DNA of 64,000 nt from Anisus vortex (taxonomy: Eukaryota > Mollusca > Gastropoda > Planorbidae): assembly GCA_949126835.1 (NCBI GenBank), contig OX421499.1:4972295-5036294 (forward strand), written 5' to 3'. The translations under genes were made by a program, and so were the position numbers. Position 1 is the first letter of the stretch; each line of letters begins with the position of its first letter. The notes beneath the pieces were generated by a model. It was not told the origin of the DNA. It did not search any database and saw only the letters and a list, made by a program, of their open reading frames with translations. Of the stretch, positions 52,301 to 58,727 are shown piece after piece.

Positions 52301-54623
52301 GAAATAGTATCAAGGACAAAATGACATAGAAAATAAGACAACATCTAAAACAACAATGGAACAGTTAAGCATGCAACTAAAACAACTAAGAATCAACAAA
52401 CGCAAAACTGCATTCACTAAGAACAAAATATAAAACGAGCATGCAAAAACTCTAACGGGTTACAACACCAAAATCATTTTTTTTTGTAACCTCTGAGGCA
52501 CAAGAAGGTAAGGAAATCTTCAGTCTTTGGAATGCGAAAAGACATCATCTTGGTAGGGGGCGTGGCAGACTTGACAGGTGTGCAGCTTGGTGTCCCAGGG
52601 AGTGAGCAGCCCTGAGCAAATTTCCGCTGGGCGTGTATTTTCCTGTCAAAATAACTAACAATGTCTACCAAAATTAACATTTGACAAAGAAATAAACACA
52701 TTCATATACAGAACACAAGATTAACATTTGACCAAGAAATAAAAACATATGCACAGCATAAGATTAACATTTGACCAACAAATAAACACATACACACAAC
52801 ATATGATTAACATTTGACCAACAAATAAACACATACACACAACATAAGATTTACATTTGACAAAGAAATTAACACAACTAAGAAGGTAAAGATAAACATT
52901 TAATACATGTAAACAGAATAGTTCTTTTTCAGAATCTGATATGTATATATATATATATATTATGTATGGAATAAGCTAAAACCTACAAATTCCATTTAAA
53001 ACTTTATCAGTACTGTGTAATATGTACATTAGAAATTCTATTTAAAAAAAAAAAGGACAAAACCAAATAAAATTCTCTCACCTCTTTGAGCCATTGGCTG
53101 AGCTTGTTGACGAGCGAACAGAGTCCTGGCTGCTTTCATCGAGATTGATGTTTGCTGTGGAGGTAGAAGAGGTTGACGCTCTCGACTGAGGCACTGAAGT
53201 TGCGAGAGACGAGGTTTTTGATTTCTGAGCTCTGGATGCTGCCAAAGTAAATAAAATTACATCACCAAAAAAACACATTATTTAAAAATAACAAACAAAG
53301 TTGATTCAAATTTTTTCAATTAAAAATGTTTTATGAAAACACCAGTGCTGCTGAATGCAAAAGATCTTAGTCCATCATTAGTATCATCTAAATGTTAAAT
53401 AAAAAGAGGAAGTTGGGCTAAGTGATGTGAAGACGCTGGAGTAAAGAAAACACTGGGTTACATGAGTAATGTAGAGTAGTGTAAGAGCTAGACAAGACCA
53501 ACAGAAAGATGGGCTGAGAGAGTTTAAAAAATGTTGCTTTGGGTTTATTTAAGTTGTTCAAATAATAAAATTGATCTGAAATCAATGACTCAAAAAATTT
53601 AACTTTTACTTTCAGATGGTAAATTGTAGCCTTTTAAATAATCACTATTCTAAAAAAAATATATACATTGAAAATAACCAAAAAAATAGATTTATTTATT
53701 CTTAATTAATGCCAAGGTTCTAATAATATACTCTACCTTGATGTGAAATAATAAATTACCTAATATTGCACTTTGCCTAAGATGATATTTGTTCGATATA
53801 GGGCTGGTACGAAGAGAATGCCGATGGCCCAGTGATCTTTTGTTTGATTTTAGGCTACTGCTCAATGACCTGGAGCTGCTGGCAACGCTGCTACTCTTAC
53901 TGCTGCTGTGGGCTCCACCATTACTGGTGCTACTACTGCTACTCTCGTGGCCCACATTTCCGGGGAGGGATTTGCTGCGCCGATTCTCTTGCAGCGATGC
54001 ATAGAGGGCTTTATTTAATTCCTGTTCCTCTTGCCTTGATAGACCCACAGTGTCATCCTGAAATTTAAACATTAGTTAAACAAATATCATTTCTTGAGCT
54101 TTGTATTTCCTGAGATGCATTATAAAACAACAACGATTTATTTTTTATATCATGATTAAGATATTATTGTGATTAAATATATGAAGACCACATGGGATAA
54201 AATGATAAAACTGCAGTATTACACATTTGTAGTTTAGAGTTATTCAAATGTTAACAAAGGACTATGCCTCTTTTTTGCATTGTACAGGCTTTAATATGTT
54301 CTAATTTTCCTAGAGTAATTGATGCTTTTTCACTTGAAAAATAGTTCATTACATACTATGTATGACTATATAGGCCTATAACATGACCTGGGCAATAACT
54401 TGAAAATTTATAAAATATGACTGTGCCATTTTTTCCAGTGTTATCTTCATATATAATCAGTGTGTATATAAGTATAAGGAAGGCATTTCACAGAGTATTT
54501 ATCAATTATTATTATTACCACAAGTTTTGACTGTACGATTCTACGAGGTCTTTTGCCAGCAGTAGTTTCAGCATTGCGTAGACTGCGCTTTGTTACTGAA
54601 AACGAATTGTGCCGTCCTACCAT
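14451..54623 (-). CDS. JARID2: JARID2, PRC2-associated ARID/Jumonji protein, complete
   Basis: Twenty-one exons: 54519-54623, 53760-54057, 53082-53238, 52491-52642, 50433-50641, 48580-48693, 31505-32423, 30261-30436, 28918-28991, 27806-27887, 22515-22640, 21533-21682, 20796-20888, 20130-20248, 18384-18569, 17842-17950, 16979-17164, 16466-16590, 16203-16374, 14692-14799 and 14451-14588. All have GT/AG ends and compatible phases, totalling 3,798 nt (1,265 residues plus stop); human JARID2 is 1,246. Domain order is UIM, PRC2 peptide, basic linker, JmjN, ARID, JmjC, zinc finger. JARID2 is a nuclear accessory subunit of PRC2 that recruits and stimulates H3K27 methylation. The donor of exon 6 is ambiguous: 48580 is one in-frame choice and 48142 another, and the exon can also read on to a stop at 42094. 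Large introns are repeat-rich. Confidence 0.93.
14824..14965. repeat. ~46-bp tandem repeat, four copies, beside JARID2 exon 20
   Basis: Four copies of ctctgttagaataatgatatttttt with short variable spacers start about 30 bp upstream (in gene sense) of the exon 20 acceptor. Confidence 0.85.
15017..15127 (+). mobile_element. LINE 3' remnant, left part, split by a MULE
   Basis: The translation resembles the conserved end of a CR1/L2-type reverse transcriptase ORF: FESAAPT, then FKKEFEDLE. The rest continues after the MULE at 16050-16140 with a tail containing gagcatgct. Confidence 0.6.
15128..16039 (-). mobile_element. MULE (Mutator-like) element with TIRs and 10-bp duplication
   Basis: The 912-bp element is flanked by perfect direct repeats ccttgaatag at 15118-15127 and 16040-16049. 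Both ends carry inverted subterminal blocks of cacttaatc repeats spaced about 15 bp: three to four at 15136-15180 and the inverse at 15977-16030. The interior encodes part of a transposase on the minus strand. It is an internally deleted copy, inserted into an older LINE remnant inside JARID2 intron 19. Confidence 0.9.
15417..15842 (-). pseudogene. MULE transposase domain fragment
   Basis: The frame includes [20 protein letters not shown], then [14 protein letters not shown] and [15 protein letters not shown]. This is the MULE transposase core, with the D of TDFEKA and the CYFH block. It lacks the N-terminal FLYWCH/DNA-binding part and the C-terminal part, so it is not an intact enzyme. Confidence 0.88.
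16466..20248 (-). CDS. JARID2: JARID2 exons 14-18: catalytically dead JmjC domain
   Basis: Exons 20130-20248, 18384-18569, 17842-17950, 16979-17164 and 16466-16590. The fold markers are clear: [49 protein letters not shown] and [16 protein letters not shown]. In active KDM5 enzymes the Fe(II) ligands are His-x-Glu after CW and a His after the AY pair. Here they are Ser/Asp and Thr, and the 2-oxoglutarate Lys is replaced by Ile. As in human JARID2, no demethylase activity is expected. Confidence 0.92.
17210..17370 (-). mobile_element. SINE2 copy, tail type A
   Basis: In minus sense it reads gaggccagctagtccaacgg (A-box region), a B-box region near ggtttctattcc, body ctgcaggagttttgggccta, then tail gtggacataataatcttcta and gacgtctgtaaaacttataa. 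The tail matches the LINE end at 56815-56885. Confidence 0.85.
18731..18930. other. Possible solo-LTR-like sequence
   Basis: The segment begins tgtaacacag and ends ttgcaca, with an internal AATAAA-like motif (cataataaattgc) and few stops in any meaningful frame. No flanking duplication could be confirmed. Confidence 0.25.
19306..19545. repeat. 15-bp minisatellite, 16 copies, with C-to-T block
   Basis: There are sixteen units of ygtgtacatctacat. The left copies mostly read cgtg and the right copies tgtg. Its right end abuts a SINE1 head. Because 15 is a multiple of 3, several frames stay open; these are not genes. Confidence 0.95.
19547..19800 (+). mobile_element. SINE1, near full-length tRNA-derived
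   Basis: The tRNA-like head (ggggcatagtggccaagcgg) has an A box, and the B box gggttcaaatc follows at about 19608. The body reads acccagctctgagggatacc, then gctgtggccatagaaactgg and gaacgctgcttcacc. The tail reads ccctataatcagtttggtcc. Confidence 0.88.
20796..30436 (-). CDS. JARID2: JARID2 exons 8-13: JmjN and ARID domains
   Basis: Exon 8 (30261-30436) carries the JmjN domain: [17 protein letters not shown] and [13 protein letters not shown]. Exon 9 (28918-28991) reads [16 protein letters not shown] and exon 10 (27806-27887) RWGPNVQQ. Exon 11 (22515-22640) reads [17 protein letters not shown] and then [15 protein letters not shown], the ARID core that binds DNA. Exon 12 (21533-21682) holds the last ARID helices ([13 protein letters not shown]). 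Exon 13 (20796-20888), [15 protein letters not shown], matches the human segment before JmjC. The intron after exon 10 holds the 3.9-kb array. A LINE fragment starts within about 10 bp of the exon 9 donor. Confidence 0.93.
21391..21518. repeat. 28-bp minisatellite, ~5 copies, next to a splice donor
   Basis: Units of gagttggctagcaatatgtt plus tgttgttt start at 21391, 21419, 21447, 21475 and 21503. The last is about 15 bp from the donor of JARID2 exon 12. Confidence 0.92.
21725..21985 (-). mobile_element. SINE1 copy
   Basis: In minus sense it has head agggtggccgagtggcagca, B-box region ggtttcaagtcc, body acccagctctgacgggtgcc, ggccacagaaactggtgatc and tail ttgtccaaagggtacttt. Confidence 0.88.
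22165..22262 (-). mobile_element. LINE-A 3' remnant
   Basis: It shares gttttcctggctggttcatgcaacccttt and neighbouring sequence with 28690-28760 (gttttcctgatttgttcagg, caacccattcc), the end of a CR1/L2-like reverse transcriptase frame. Confidence 0.6.
23583..27673 (-). mobile_element. SINE1 copy enlarged by an internal 3.9-kb array
   Basis: In minus sense the tRNA-like head lies at 27673-27600: ggacacagtggtagccaaat with B box ggttcaaatccc. A spacer follows, then the array, and the SINE tail lies at 23612-23583 (ggaacatatagggccaacag). Intact SINE1 copies have a single counterpart of the array unit between head and tail, so the array grew inside the SINE. Confidence 0.82.
23613..27518. repeat. 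42-bp minisatellite, 93 near-identical copies
   Basis: There are exactly 93 units of 42 bp (agtgaagcagcattcacagg, tttctttggctacagcctac, ta). Variants are few: ggatac in 13 units (0-based 1, 11, 16, 21, 30, 37, 44, 46, 49, 56, 66, 74, 83), tacatcc in units 57, 67, 90 and 92, and one cctacga. The period is a multiple of 3, so a 1,342-codon frame is open on the plus strand. It lies in the JARID2 intron between exons 10 and 11. Confidence 0.98.
27965..28500 (-). mobile_element. LINE-B 3' end (reverse transcriptase C-terminus)
   Basis: In minus sense: [11 protein letters not shown], then [28 protein letters not shown] and [10 protein letters not shown]. This is the usual end of CR1/L2-type ORF2. 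It is followed by a tail with gcgctatataaatatg. Frameshifts and stops are present. Confidence 0.8.
28572..28910 (-). mobile_element. LINE-A 3' end abutting the JARID2 exon 9 donor
   Basis: In minus sense it starts gggcaaagagtaaagtagta, about 8 bp after the donor GT. It runs through remnants of the reverse transcriptase C-terminus to the tail cgcaataatgttctttatag, gcgtctgtaatgtataagat. The other copies are at 56533 and 60672 (plus) and fragments at 22165, 38395 and 49083. Confidence 0.8.
29873..30012 (+). mobile_element. SINE2 copy, 5'-truncated, tail type A
   Basis: It starts inside the A box (cagcggttagttcaccggac), lacks the B box, has body cgccctgcaggagttttggg and tail ggacataataatcttctata, then two short cttataagataa repeats. 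Confidence 0.85.
31505..32423 (-). CDS. JARID2: JARID2 exon 7: basic disordered linker
   Basis: This 919-nt exon encodes about 306 residues beginning [20 protein letters not shown] and ending KKTPPKKG. It is Arg/Lys/Ser-rich throughout. It occupies the position of the human JARID2 linker between the PRC2-binding and JmjN regions, which carries RNA- and nucleosome-binding activity. No folded domain is visible. It joins exon 8 in phase 1 (G|CC, Ala). Confidence 0.88.
35110..36235. repeat. Composite minisatellite with two alternating unit types
   Basis: Units of gggtttctattggcactaaa plus caattcaacaacaat alternate with gtctgggtttctattcagaa plus acgataatggttt in irregular higher-order order. Some blocks of about 120-240 bp recur almost unchanged. 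Confidence 0.9.
37385..37935. repeat. ~30-bp minisatellite, roughly 18 copies
   Basis: The unit is attagcttagtgtaacagca plus ctgtcacagg. Two length variants (with or without the second tta of agctta) are interspersed. Confidence 0.92.
38395..38535 (-). mobile_element. LINE-A 3' remnant
   Basis: It shares gttttcttgatttgttaagg, caacccatttccatgcc and gggaagaaagag with the copy at 28690-28770. Confidence 0.55.
40715..40720 (-). terminator. Candidate poly(A) signal for the long exon 6 isoform
   Basis: First AATAAA on the minus strand downstream of the stop at 42094, about 1.37 kb away. It would support an alternative terminal exon, but AT-rich DNA makes chance occurrence likely. Confidence 0.25.
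42094..48693 (-). CDS. JARID2: JARID2 exon 6 read-through ORF: 2,199-residue alternative C-terminus
   Basis: The acceptor at 48693 (atttcag|AGT) joins exon 5 in phase 0. The frame then stays open for 6,600 nt to TAA at 42094-42096, in DNA where other frames stop frequently. The first 38 codons ([20 protein letters not shown] to LQRK) form the short exon. The rest is Ser/Asn/Lys-rich with a Cys/His-rich segment including HHHHHH near 47.4 kb. Motifs include QSPLDLSE (42180-42200, CtBP-binding PxDLS type), [19 protein letters not shown] (near 43150, SUMO-interaction type), a short coiled-coil-like [20 protein letters not shown] and the C-terminus [11 protein letters not shown] do not recognise it as another family. 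Read to the stop, the protein would be about 2,506 residues and lack JmjN, ARID, JmjC and zinc finger. Several GTA donors in phase 0 (48142, 43666, 42757, 42616) could instead splice it in frame to exon 7, giving up to about 3,200 residues. Confidence 0.72.
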   Translation of the reverse strand, partial: SSRGGNSFLAKRSAARASAGTPETARGIVSLRQGLQRKVSTSSSSSSLARFPVSSPSPTLTISRLTNCTAAPVYSNKFYFTPEKPLSPSKASGIRPGEFTPPPFFSSTRSEASHLSKQYTFSPLVHSSSSSKLSSPHSRSDSPASRGSYSSLSSSASVQRSPEALLRKLETPGLSAKDHTLKVKVTPLCTSASLSSFRVGHCHRLEPQECLPPSTSSTKCSSPSLLSKSSSSSFAALSTFSSPSLTCAFSGGSSKVNKPRTPVRQPESLMSSPEYEKHTRLISSCPVLIKKHDTSSDKLCPLRRCCRNRVFTCQSANAFKHSRSDFEHPKQRTSLSASKCSYLSNHANTNPSNTNLNINTTNNSCHCLKQSSCSLHDCLYPESCVLLPCACSQNRSSQLPVCSSSLSPKCACKVSTREAPGMRPFHHHHHHTCSAPHSTHHTLQAFRCVDISQDAVCLEHLKDCGCCHSVRIQACDSIAECAPSTRDPVLGGKGSTVQYDSARCRHDINKVTSKGYQQDASKTYSRMDNCIGSVIDDDSDTAHISFNDRLRKDYNVGSQKHNWGYSLDTDVQSNATNRHDEVNTVRNASGEPVTRSLKGSNLQKGWLSAARPHPCSESEGNIHDGHSGFEKKGPNSDKYSKQNRQNTNTWARHSLELQNKLPAISHMTVKDCEIVRPRQSTDLRDISTFGLTRSPKRSITRQRWVRKHYSCDDLVRDRYSLSALAKISQRGSLIQSRKMPKKTRRHKDFQKEFVKMLDGKGFSNQSNTQQHQVSPGSRKDTNDSVPLSYDSDWSVFDQQNSDMMLAKDKATECPGSDLVFQVYPDLLTCVSELPVSSKLGEQLNLPKMNRRNVSKHSSVNLESPSNEILMLRDQVISAFEKFNSKDVIDSSIQAARAVEFSNADPSSAVDQVRSSAEVTLAQEPRVLHGIERQKGEHRTVFNNIMQFPAEKSSELADVPGVANEQSQGSKDFDSANDKQETEEESVVEKLADNFKISQQGPEEEAIMKCSELKNTRSSLDYAPFNQDKLLLDNSVKGGIISCTPEAAMTLLGWKGFDNGRTERRNKQIQTNLCAAVGHCSLSNNSLCSETFSIGTPKAEPGCGNTTGDVNDYCLCQNELKKHSAELQRCLSGACNVKISSQQLTSSKDSLDKKDNFDGTMSDKLTLTSGKGGGIFQVVHSVQPLIKFGKSEINFSCSQKDIISGPGLSLVQSFDLLPTVSKKMSIKNQVKDHSSKVSVPQFNSGSKIPMAPKSAAIHSLDKGEKCVESNNPIDNERKDPSVIRSKDNEALPIKLSADESDRNFAIDLSLKRRGSSPVSSRDCVGLSNPITAGNQLNVTSVAKNFIPFDLTEIFEWSIPNNTSRPKRGRANIDGARGSYCADEGLSIDAGRPDVTVQGIHLVDRVKDGPKHDLNINVKSKECLYETKNGLASSVSHKMRQIGNGVHIFNSGHLEEESQSDKGFNQFSTNNNVMIINCAKTSLVSTDLQEKIRTNNGNSKKCHVESIVDANNSSDITDQLISIVSREKKDISADSFEKQQDRQFTSQDLSRIIESVASTSKSKPKKYKRSSLDSQKEDAARGKRHLFKSRSLDDGACVGSDPTLWCKPKCEAPIMLHSYGSLNTGQGFALVNGQLQHCQILNKRRLLADSIPQNSLLPDGGSNNVHPTTSKDVSNQPKVNVSQNLTSKTYTGDLTYTDHIKNLADTPTYCNFNDTGGRQSILSSVSGSIEVNTQCLSTTSYARQKIQCLGKSIYLHHSSSDFVDCHQSNERRNQQEYCVPTTSYQKVYPNQTGGLNLSVNSSAAHTNEHSTEIDDPEVSVIESENRKNRGEKRKTEDLYAGTSQSETNDDVIIIENESKNCPELDSAKFLQSDVNGLPSKSLSHSISQCTSSCTNPSLIDVFCTDYGVSLLPDEPIDLHVPSNAPRIVHHSLGPVHSSEGLLVAQSSNFSKPIPGNKNEIVSKDLSPSSEVLNNKADCTQNVSDLSKKTFRDIQYHPEMKVIQKANAFITNKIDKNSDCISNQMANENVSVVGHVCDALNPLAKDTLHLPPLSEEDSTGCCVDSDLSHVSLLESDLCLQDSFGLTQSLKNVQAGDENILEALMEELQVQISILKDEINQGNKEFSGNAQRPGSSLPPLQGPINSELPAICSSSGHIVDWAWPQIRSQSPLDLSETVRNPCFQNASKPGPVDILEISSDTDD
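48694..50432. other. JARID2 intron 5
   Basis: It holds a LINE-A fragment at 49083-49150, a 28-nt poly(T) at 49369-49396 and a two-copy 64-bp tandem duplication at 50098-50225 (gtctcaaattaaatc, ggcgtgaacatttgtgatct). No exon was seen. Confidence 0.7.
50433..53238 (-). CDS. JARID2: JARID2 exons 3-5: PRC2-stimulating AQRKFAQ segment
   Basis: Exon 3 (53082-53238) is Ser/Thr-rich. Exon 4 (52491-52642) contains HAQRKFAQG, whose Lys is about residue 194. It aligns with human JARID2 K116, the EZH2 target whose methylated form activates PRC2 through EED. The same exon ends [14 protein letters not shown], a block almost identical to human. Exon 5 (50433-50641) continues [17 protein letters not shown] and then becomes Ala/Gly/Gln-rich. 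These are the best-conserved parts of the N-terminal half. Confidence 0.92.
50642..52490. other. JARID2 intron 4 with two SINE1 fragments
   Basis: A plus-strand SINE1 body fragment lies at 51250-51390 (gggcattgtgctagccaaac, gtatgcagcggccacc). A minus-strand tail/body fragment lies at 51466-51605 (agtgctcaccagttgctatg). A ~38-bp repeat with tactttaaaaaggaaacatg lies at 51020-51115. Confidence 0.7.
52665..52872. repeat. ~43-bp minisatellite upstream of the exon 4 acceptor
   Basis: Five imperfect units of attaacatttgaccaacaaa plus taaacacatacacacaacat start about 25 bp from the acceptor of JARID2 exon 4. Confidence 0.88.
53760..54623 (-). CDS. JARID2: JARID2 exons 1-2: start and ubiquitin-interaction motif
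   Basis: Exon 1 (54519-54623) encodes 35 residues starting [17 protein letters not shown] and including [10 protein letters not shown], a likely nuclear localisation stretch. Exon 2 (53760-54057) begins [20 protein letters not shown]; residues about 45-59, [15 protein letters not shown], fit the UIM consensus. They match human JARID2 around EERVVRKVLYLSLKE, the known UIM that binds H2AK119ub1. A Ser-rich tail follows. An out-of-frame ATG lies 7 nt upstream at 54630 and overlaps the start for 20 codons, so it could reduce initiation. The 5' UTR and promoter upstream were not resolved. Confidence 0.88.
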
Positions 54624-57075
54624 AGTTCATGTAGGACATTAAGATAATTTTTCCTGTAAGTATATATACAATATAAAAGTTAATGCATTATTTTTTTGTT
54701 TGATATCTTTTTCAATTTTGAAAGTGTCCATTTAGAAATGTAGAAAAAGATTCTTAGTAAAACTATATGAAAAAGTTTTATTGAAAGAGGCTTTTGTATT
54801 AGTAATGTATAGTGTATACTAACAGGTATATAGTATATAATTGATAGTCATAGTATAGTCAGAGTCATATATTAAAATAGGCTTGTTTAAATATGATAAA
54901 TATAAAAGGATAATTTAATATTAATTAAATTTATATAAATATAAAGAAAAAAAGTTTACTTTCCACATTTGCCAGCCTTTTTTTAGGCTATATATTAATA
55001 ATTTAGTTAAAATCAAAAGATAACAATTATACTCAGTATAGTCTGAGTGCAAATAAAACAAAGGTAGGCTAGGCTTTATTTATTATGATAAGTAGCCTAA
55101 TAAAGTACTAAAAAGTAGTAGAAAAAAAACGTCTTTCAGTTTCAATGACAATTACTTTAGTTTAGAGTCAGTAAGCTTAATAAAAGTAATGTCGAGGCGT
55201 CCGGACAAATAGAGTCTGTTTTTTTACTGGTAGATATTGTTCCGCCGGGCATGTCCGATAGAGATATTTTTCCTGCAGACCTAAGTCTATCATGGAGACC
55301 TACAAGCAAAATTCCCTGGTGTTGCCCAGGGGAAAAAAATACCTGACCATTTTTATTTAACAAAGAGTTAAGAATATCCTTGGCTGGGAATCAAACACCC
55401 GCCTCGACCCGCATGAGACTATAATATAATTAATTATAAGATTTTATTAACCGAAAACAATTTATGAAAATTTAAGTCCTGAAATTCTTTACAATATTTT
55501 AAAAATAAATGAAAATTAAAAATAGTAGAGAAAGAATATGCAGTTGGATACGCTAACCACTAAGCCAAGAACACACGATACATACAGGTCTGCCCTAAAA
55601 ATATCTTTCGTGATATGCCAGTCAGAGTCAGAACAATATCTCTCAGCCTATTGACTATTGGTCCGGTTGACTAGATACTCCAAAAAGTAATAGCCTACTA
55701 ATTAGTCAATTAGTAATATTAATACAGTAAAGACTGTTAAAGACAAGTAAGTTGAATAAGCAAAGTAAAGTCTTTACTAAATCTCTAAGTCTAGGACTAA
55801 TTATCTAATTCTAAGTAGGCCTAAACTCTAAACATTTATAATTTATAACTTGACTTGAGAGTAGGGCTAAGCTAAGGCTTAAAATCTATACATTTTTTTG
55901 TGCAACTATGACATAAAAATATAAACATAAGATAACGAAAAAAGCTAACATATCCCTAAATCTCTATTAACAACTATTAACAAACCACAACAAATTTTCT
56001 CCCCCTAAAGTTTGTAAACACCGTTAGTCCAGCCAATAAACGGGAACAGATCATAACATACTTATCATACTAAACTACTTCTGGCGATGGCACAAAGCAG
56101 CCGGTGCATAATAGCACTCTGACTATGCACCCATGACCCTTATTACCTTGATGTAACTAACAAAGAACTTTCCAATTAGATTCAATTTCAGACGTAGTAA
56201 CTACCACTTAAATATCTCTCTATTGATCTTTTTTATGCAGCGTCTACATCGATCACATTTTTCGACTTATCTTTTACTCTTTGTTCTCGTATCACGAATG
56301 ATTCGCAATATTTTCCCATAAAGTGCGAAAGTAAATTGTGACTACCGGTGTAGACTATTATAATAGGCGTGCAATTATTTGTCGAGTAAAAACTGTTTTG
56401 TTGACAGCTTATATTTTTGTAAACTGTGTAAGCTTAAACTGGAAATTTTTTATTTATCTTTACCTTATTAAAAAAAAAAGCCATAAAAAGTAAGGATTAG
56501 AAAAAAAAATGTTATTCTGGCGAGGACAGAAGGGCAAAGAGTAAAGTAGTAGCCTAATAATACAAAAGGCATTAAACTCTAATTTTGAAATACAACCCAA
56601 TAAAAACCTATTGCAAAGCTCCGATTAAAATAAAGACAAAACCACTTTCCTTATCCCCTATACGAGAACAAATGCATATTATAAGTCCCGAGTGGCATTC
56701 GGGCATGGAATGGGTTGCCTGAACAAACCAGGACAACCAGTAACTTAGCATCATTTAAAACATTAATAAAAATGCAAGACTATACTCGGACCACGCATAA
56801 TAATATGAGCGTAGGACGCAATAATCTTCTCTATAGAAGAAGCGTCTGTAATACTGTAATGTATAAGATAAGATAAGAGTACTAGTGTTATCATTAGACA
56901 TTATACATTATCAGACATTATAGTTAGGCTACTCATGTATAGGGTATAGGCCTATAATGGCTATATAGTGTCATAATTATCATTACGAAATGTAAGCGTA
57001 AATCTAATAGTAGGCCTACCCAAAAAATCAGTAATTGGTAGACTGTAATTGGTAAAAGATTTTTAAGATCTAGTT
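54624..57075. other. Upstream region of JARID2
   Basis: No coding exon was supported. A LINE-A copy lies at 56533-56885. A minus-strand 5' UTR exon ending at about 56144 (catcaag|gtaata) is possible but unsupported. Confidence 0.5.
56533..56885 (+). mobile_element. LINE-A 3' end with hairpin tail
   Basis: The frame resembles a reverse transcriptase C-terminus (RAKSKVV, LNSNFEIQPNKNLLQ, FLIPYTRTNA). The tail is aggacgcaataatcttctct, atagaagaagcgtctgtaat, then ataagataagataaga. The cttct/agaag arms can form a terminal stem. Confidence 0.8.
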
Positions 57076-58188
57076 CATAGGTTATCAACCTTTTTCGGCT
57101 CACGCCCCCTTTTACAATTGTATTCCGCCTCCGCTCATCGCCCCCCACCCCCAACTTATTTTAAGCACCCACTCCCCAACCCCTCTGGGAGTTGAAGGGT
57201 CAATATAGTTTCCGAAATTGACAGACAATAACCAAGACTTTTTTTGGAAAGGGTGGGGTTTTATAAGCTTGCGTGAAGTAAAATTTAATAAAAGGTGTTA
57301 AAAGACTTTTAGTAACTAAATGTTGTCACACAATAGACAGCCAATATATCTGGAACAGACTACTTTTTTTAAACTACAACATCAATCCACTATGCGCCGC
57401 GCCTAACGATCGCCGATGGCCCGCCGATGGGGGAATTATTTTTACACTAAAAAGTCTTTTTAATTAAAGGGAGATAATTAGCCCGTTTCATTTGAACTAA
57501 TATTTCTAATGTTTTTTTTTATTTTATAAAAAATATTAATAGCTTACAATTTATAACTTTGAAATGATAAAATTGTAAAAAGTATTTGAAAATTTTACAA
57601 ATATTATCTGACTAAAGAATTTATATGGGGAGATTCTAACATTACTTTAACTACCCAGTCTGAGTGATTACTACGTATAGGACCTATATATTCCGCTAAC
57701 ATTTACAAATAAGCCAAATATAAAAGCCAAGCACATAAAATTACATCTAAGTAAAACTGAGATCAAAATATAAAAATATTAACAGATGTTAGGGCGACAG
57801 GGGTGGGTCAGCGGCAGGGATAGAACCCGCGACGTGTCGGTTGACAGTCCGGTGAACTATTTACAGAAACAGCCGGCCGCACTGACTATACTGATCTTAT
57901 ACTGACCCCTACTTCTTCGAAAACTCATTGCAATTCCTATTTCTTATTAGCATAATAATATGTAAGCCTAGTGTTGGGGATATCAGATATTTAGCAGCAC
58001 TTGCGTTTACATCACATTTCATCCAAAAACGTATCGATTCAAATAGCTGAGGTGTTCAAATTGTATCAGGTTTTTGTACCGCCCACATGCCCTTCACCGC
58101 CCCCCAATCGCCCCCGGGAACGTCAGCGCCCCCCTAAAGCTTCTCACCGCCCCCCGAGGGGCGATAACGCCCCCGTTGAGAACCCATG
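57076..58188. mobile_element. Non-autonomous hAT element with 8-bp duplication
   Basis: The flanks atctagtt at 57068-57075 and 58189-58196 are identical. The ends are cataggttatcaacc and, reversed, catgggttctcaacg, typical of hAT termini. Both subterminal regions are C-rich (cgcccccc), unlike the AT-rich interior. A SINE2 fragment is nested at 57788-57880. No transposase frame was seen. Confidence 0.85.
57788..57880 (-). mobile_element. SINE2 head/body fragment nested in a hAT
   Basis: In minus sense the tRNA-like part reads tagttcaccggactgtcaac and gcgggttctatccctgcc (B box), then cacccctgtcgcc. Confidence 0.82.
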
Positions 58189-58236
58189 ATCTAGTTTGTT
58201 TGCTTATATAAATGAAAACAGAAGTAGACTCTAACT

Positions 58237-58312
58237 TAGGTTAATCCCCATGGGACCACATTGATCCATAACCCATAAGGGCTGGTGGAGCAGCGTTCGC
58301 CATACTAGGCCT
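58237..58312 (-). mobile_element. SINE1 tail fragment
   Basis: In minus sense it reads gaacgctgctccaccagccc, ttatgggttatggatcaatg and tggtcccatgggg, matching the SINE1 tail. Confidence 0.65.
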
Positions 58313-58319
58313 ATAATTG

Positions 58320-58727
58320 ATATTTGTCCAACACAAAAGAAAAACGGACGAGCCTTCCGGCTCTTACGTCCATGGCGTATCGATGTTCAGGGGCGGCTCA
58401 GGGAGGGGCACACCAAGATCTTGTTCGAGCGCCATTCACTCCCCACCTGCGGAATTCCCCTCGGATCAAGATCGTATTGGCTCGCTCGTATATATGCACT
58501 GTCGTCCGGTAGTACATAATTCCAGACTATATGTCTGGACATCCAAGCACCAAAGCGATTTTGAGGCCGACTTCTGCGCACATTGTTTCCTCTCCACCGA
58601 GGCTCGGAGCCTCTCGGCGGTGCAATGAGACCTCGCAGCAAAGGATGTCCCCCATGCGTTAGCACACCGCTGTGCTCTTGATTCAAGCGTATCGTTGGTT
58701 TCCACACTTCGCCGACGTTGAGGCCCA
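58320..58727. other. GC-richer island of unknown origin
   Basis: About 400 bp with clearly higher G+C than its surroundings and a 128-codon frame open on the minus strand. It sits between two SINE1 fragments. I recognise no family in any frame. Confidence 0.5.
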
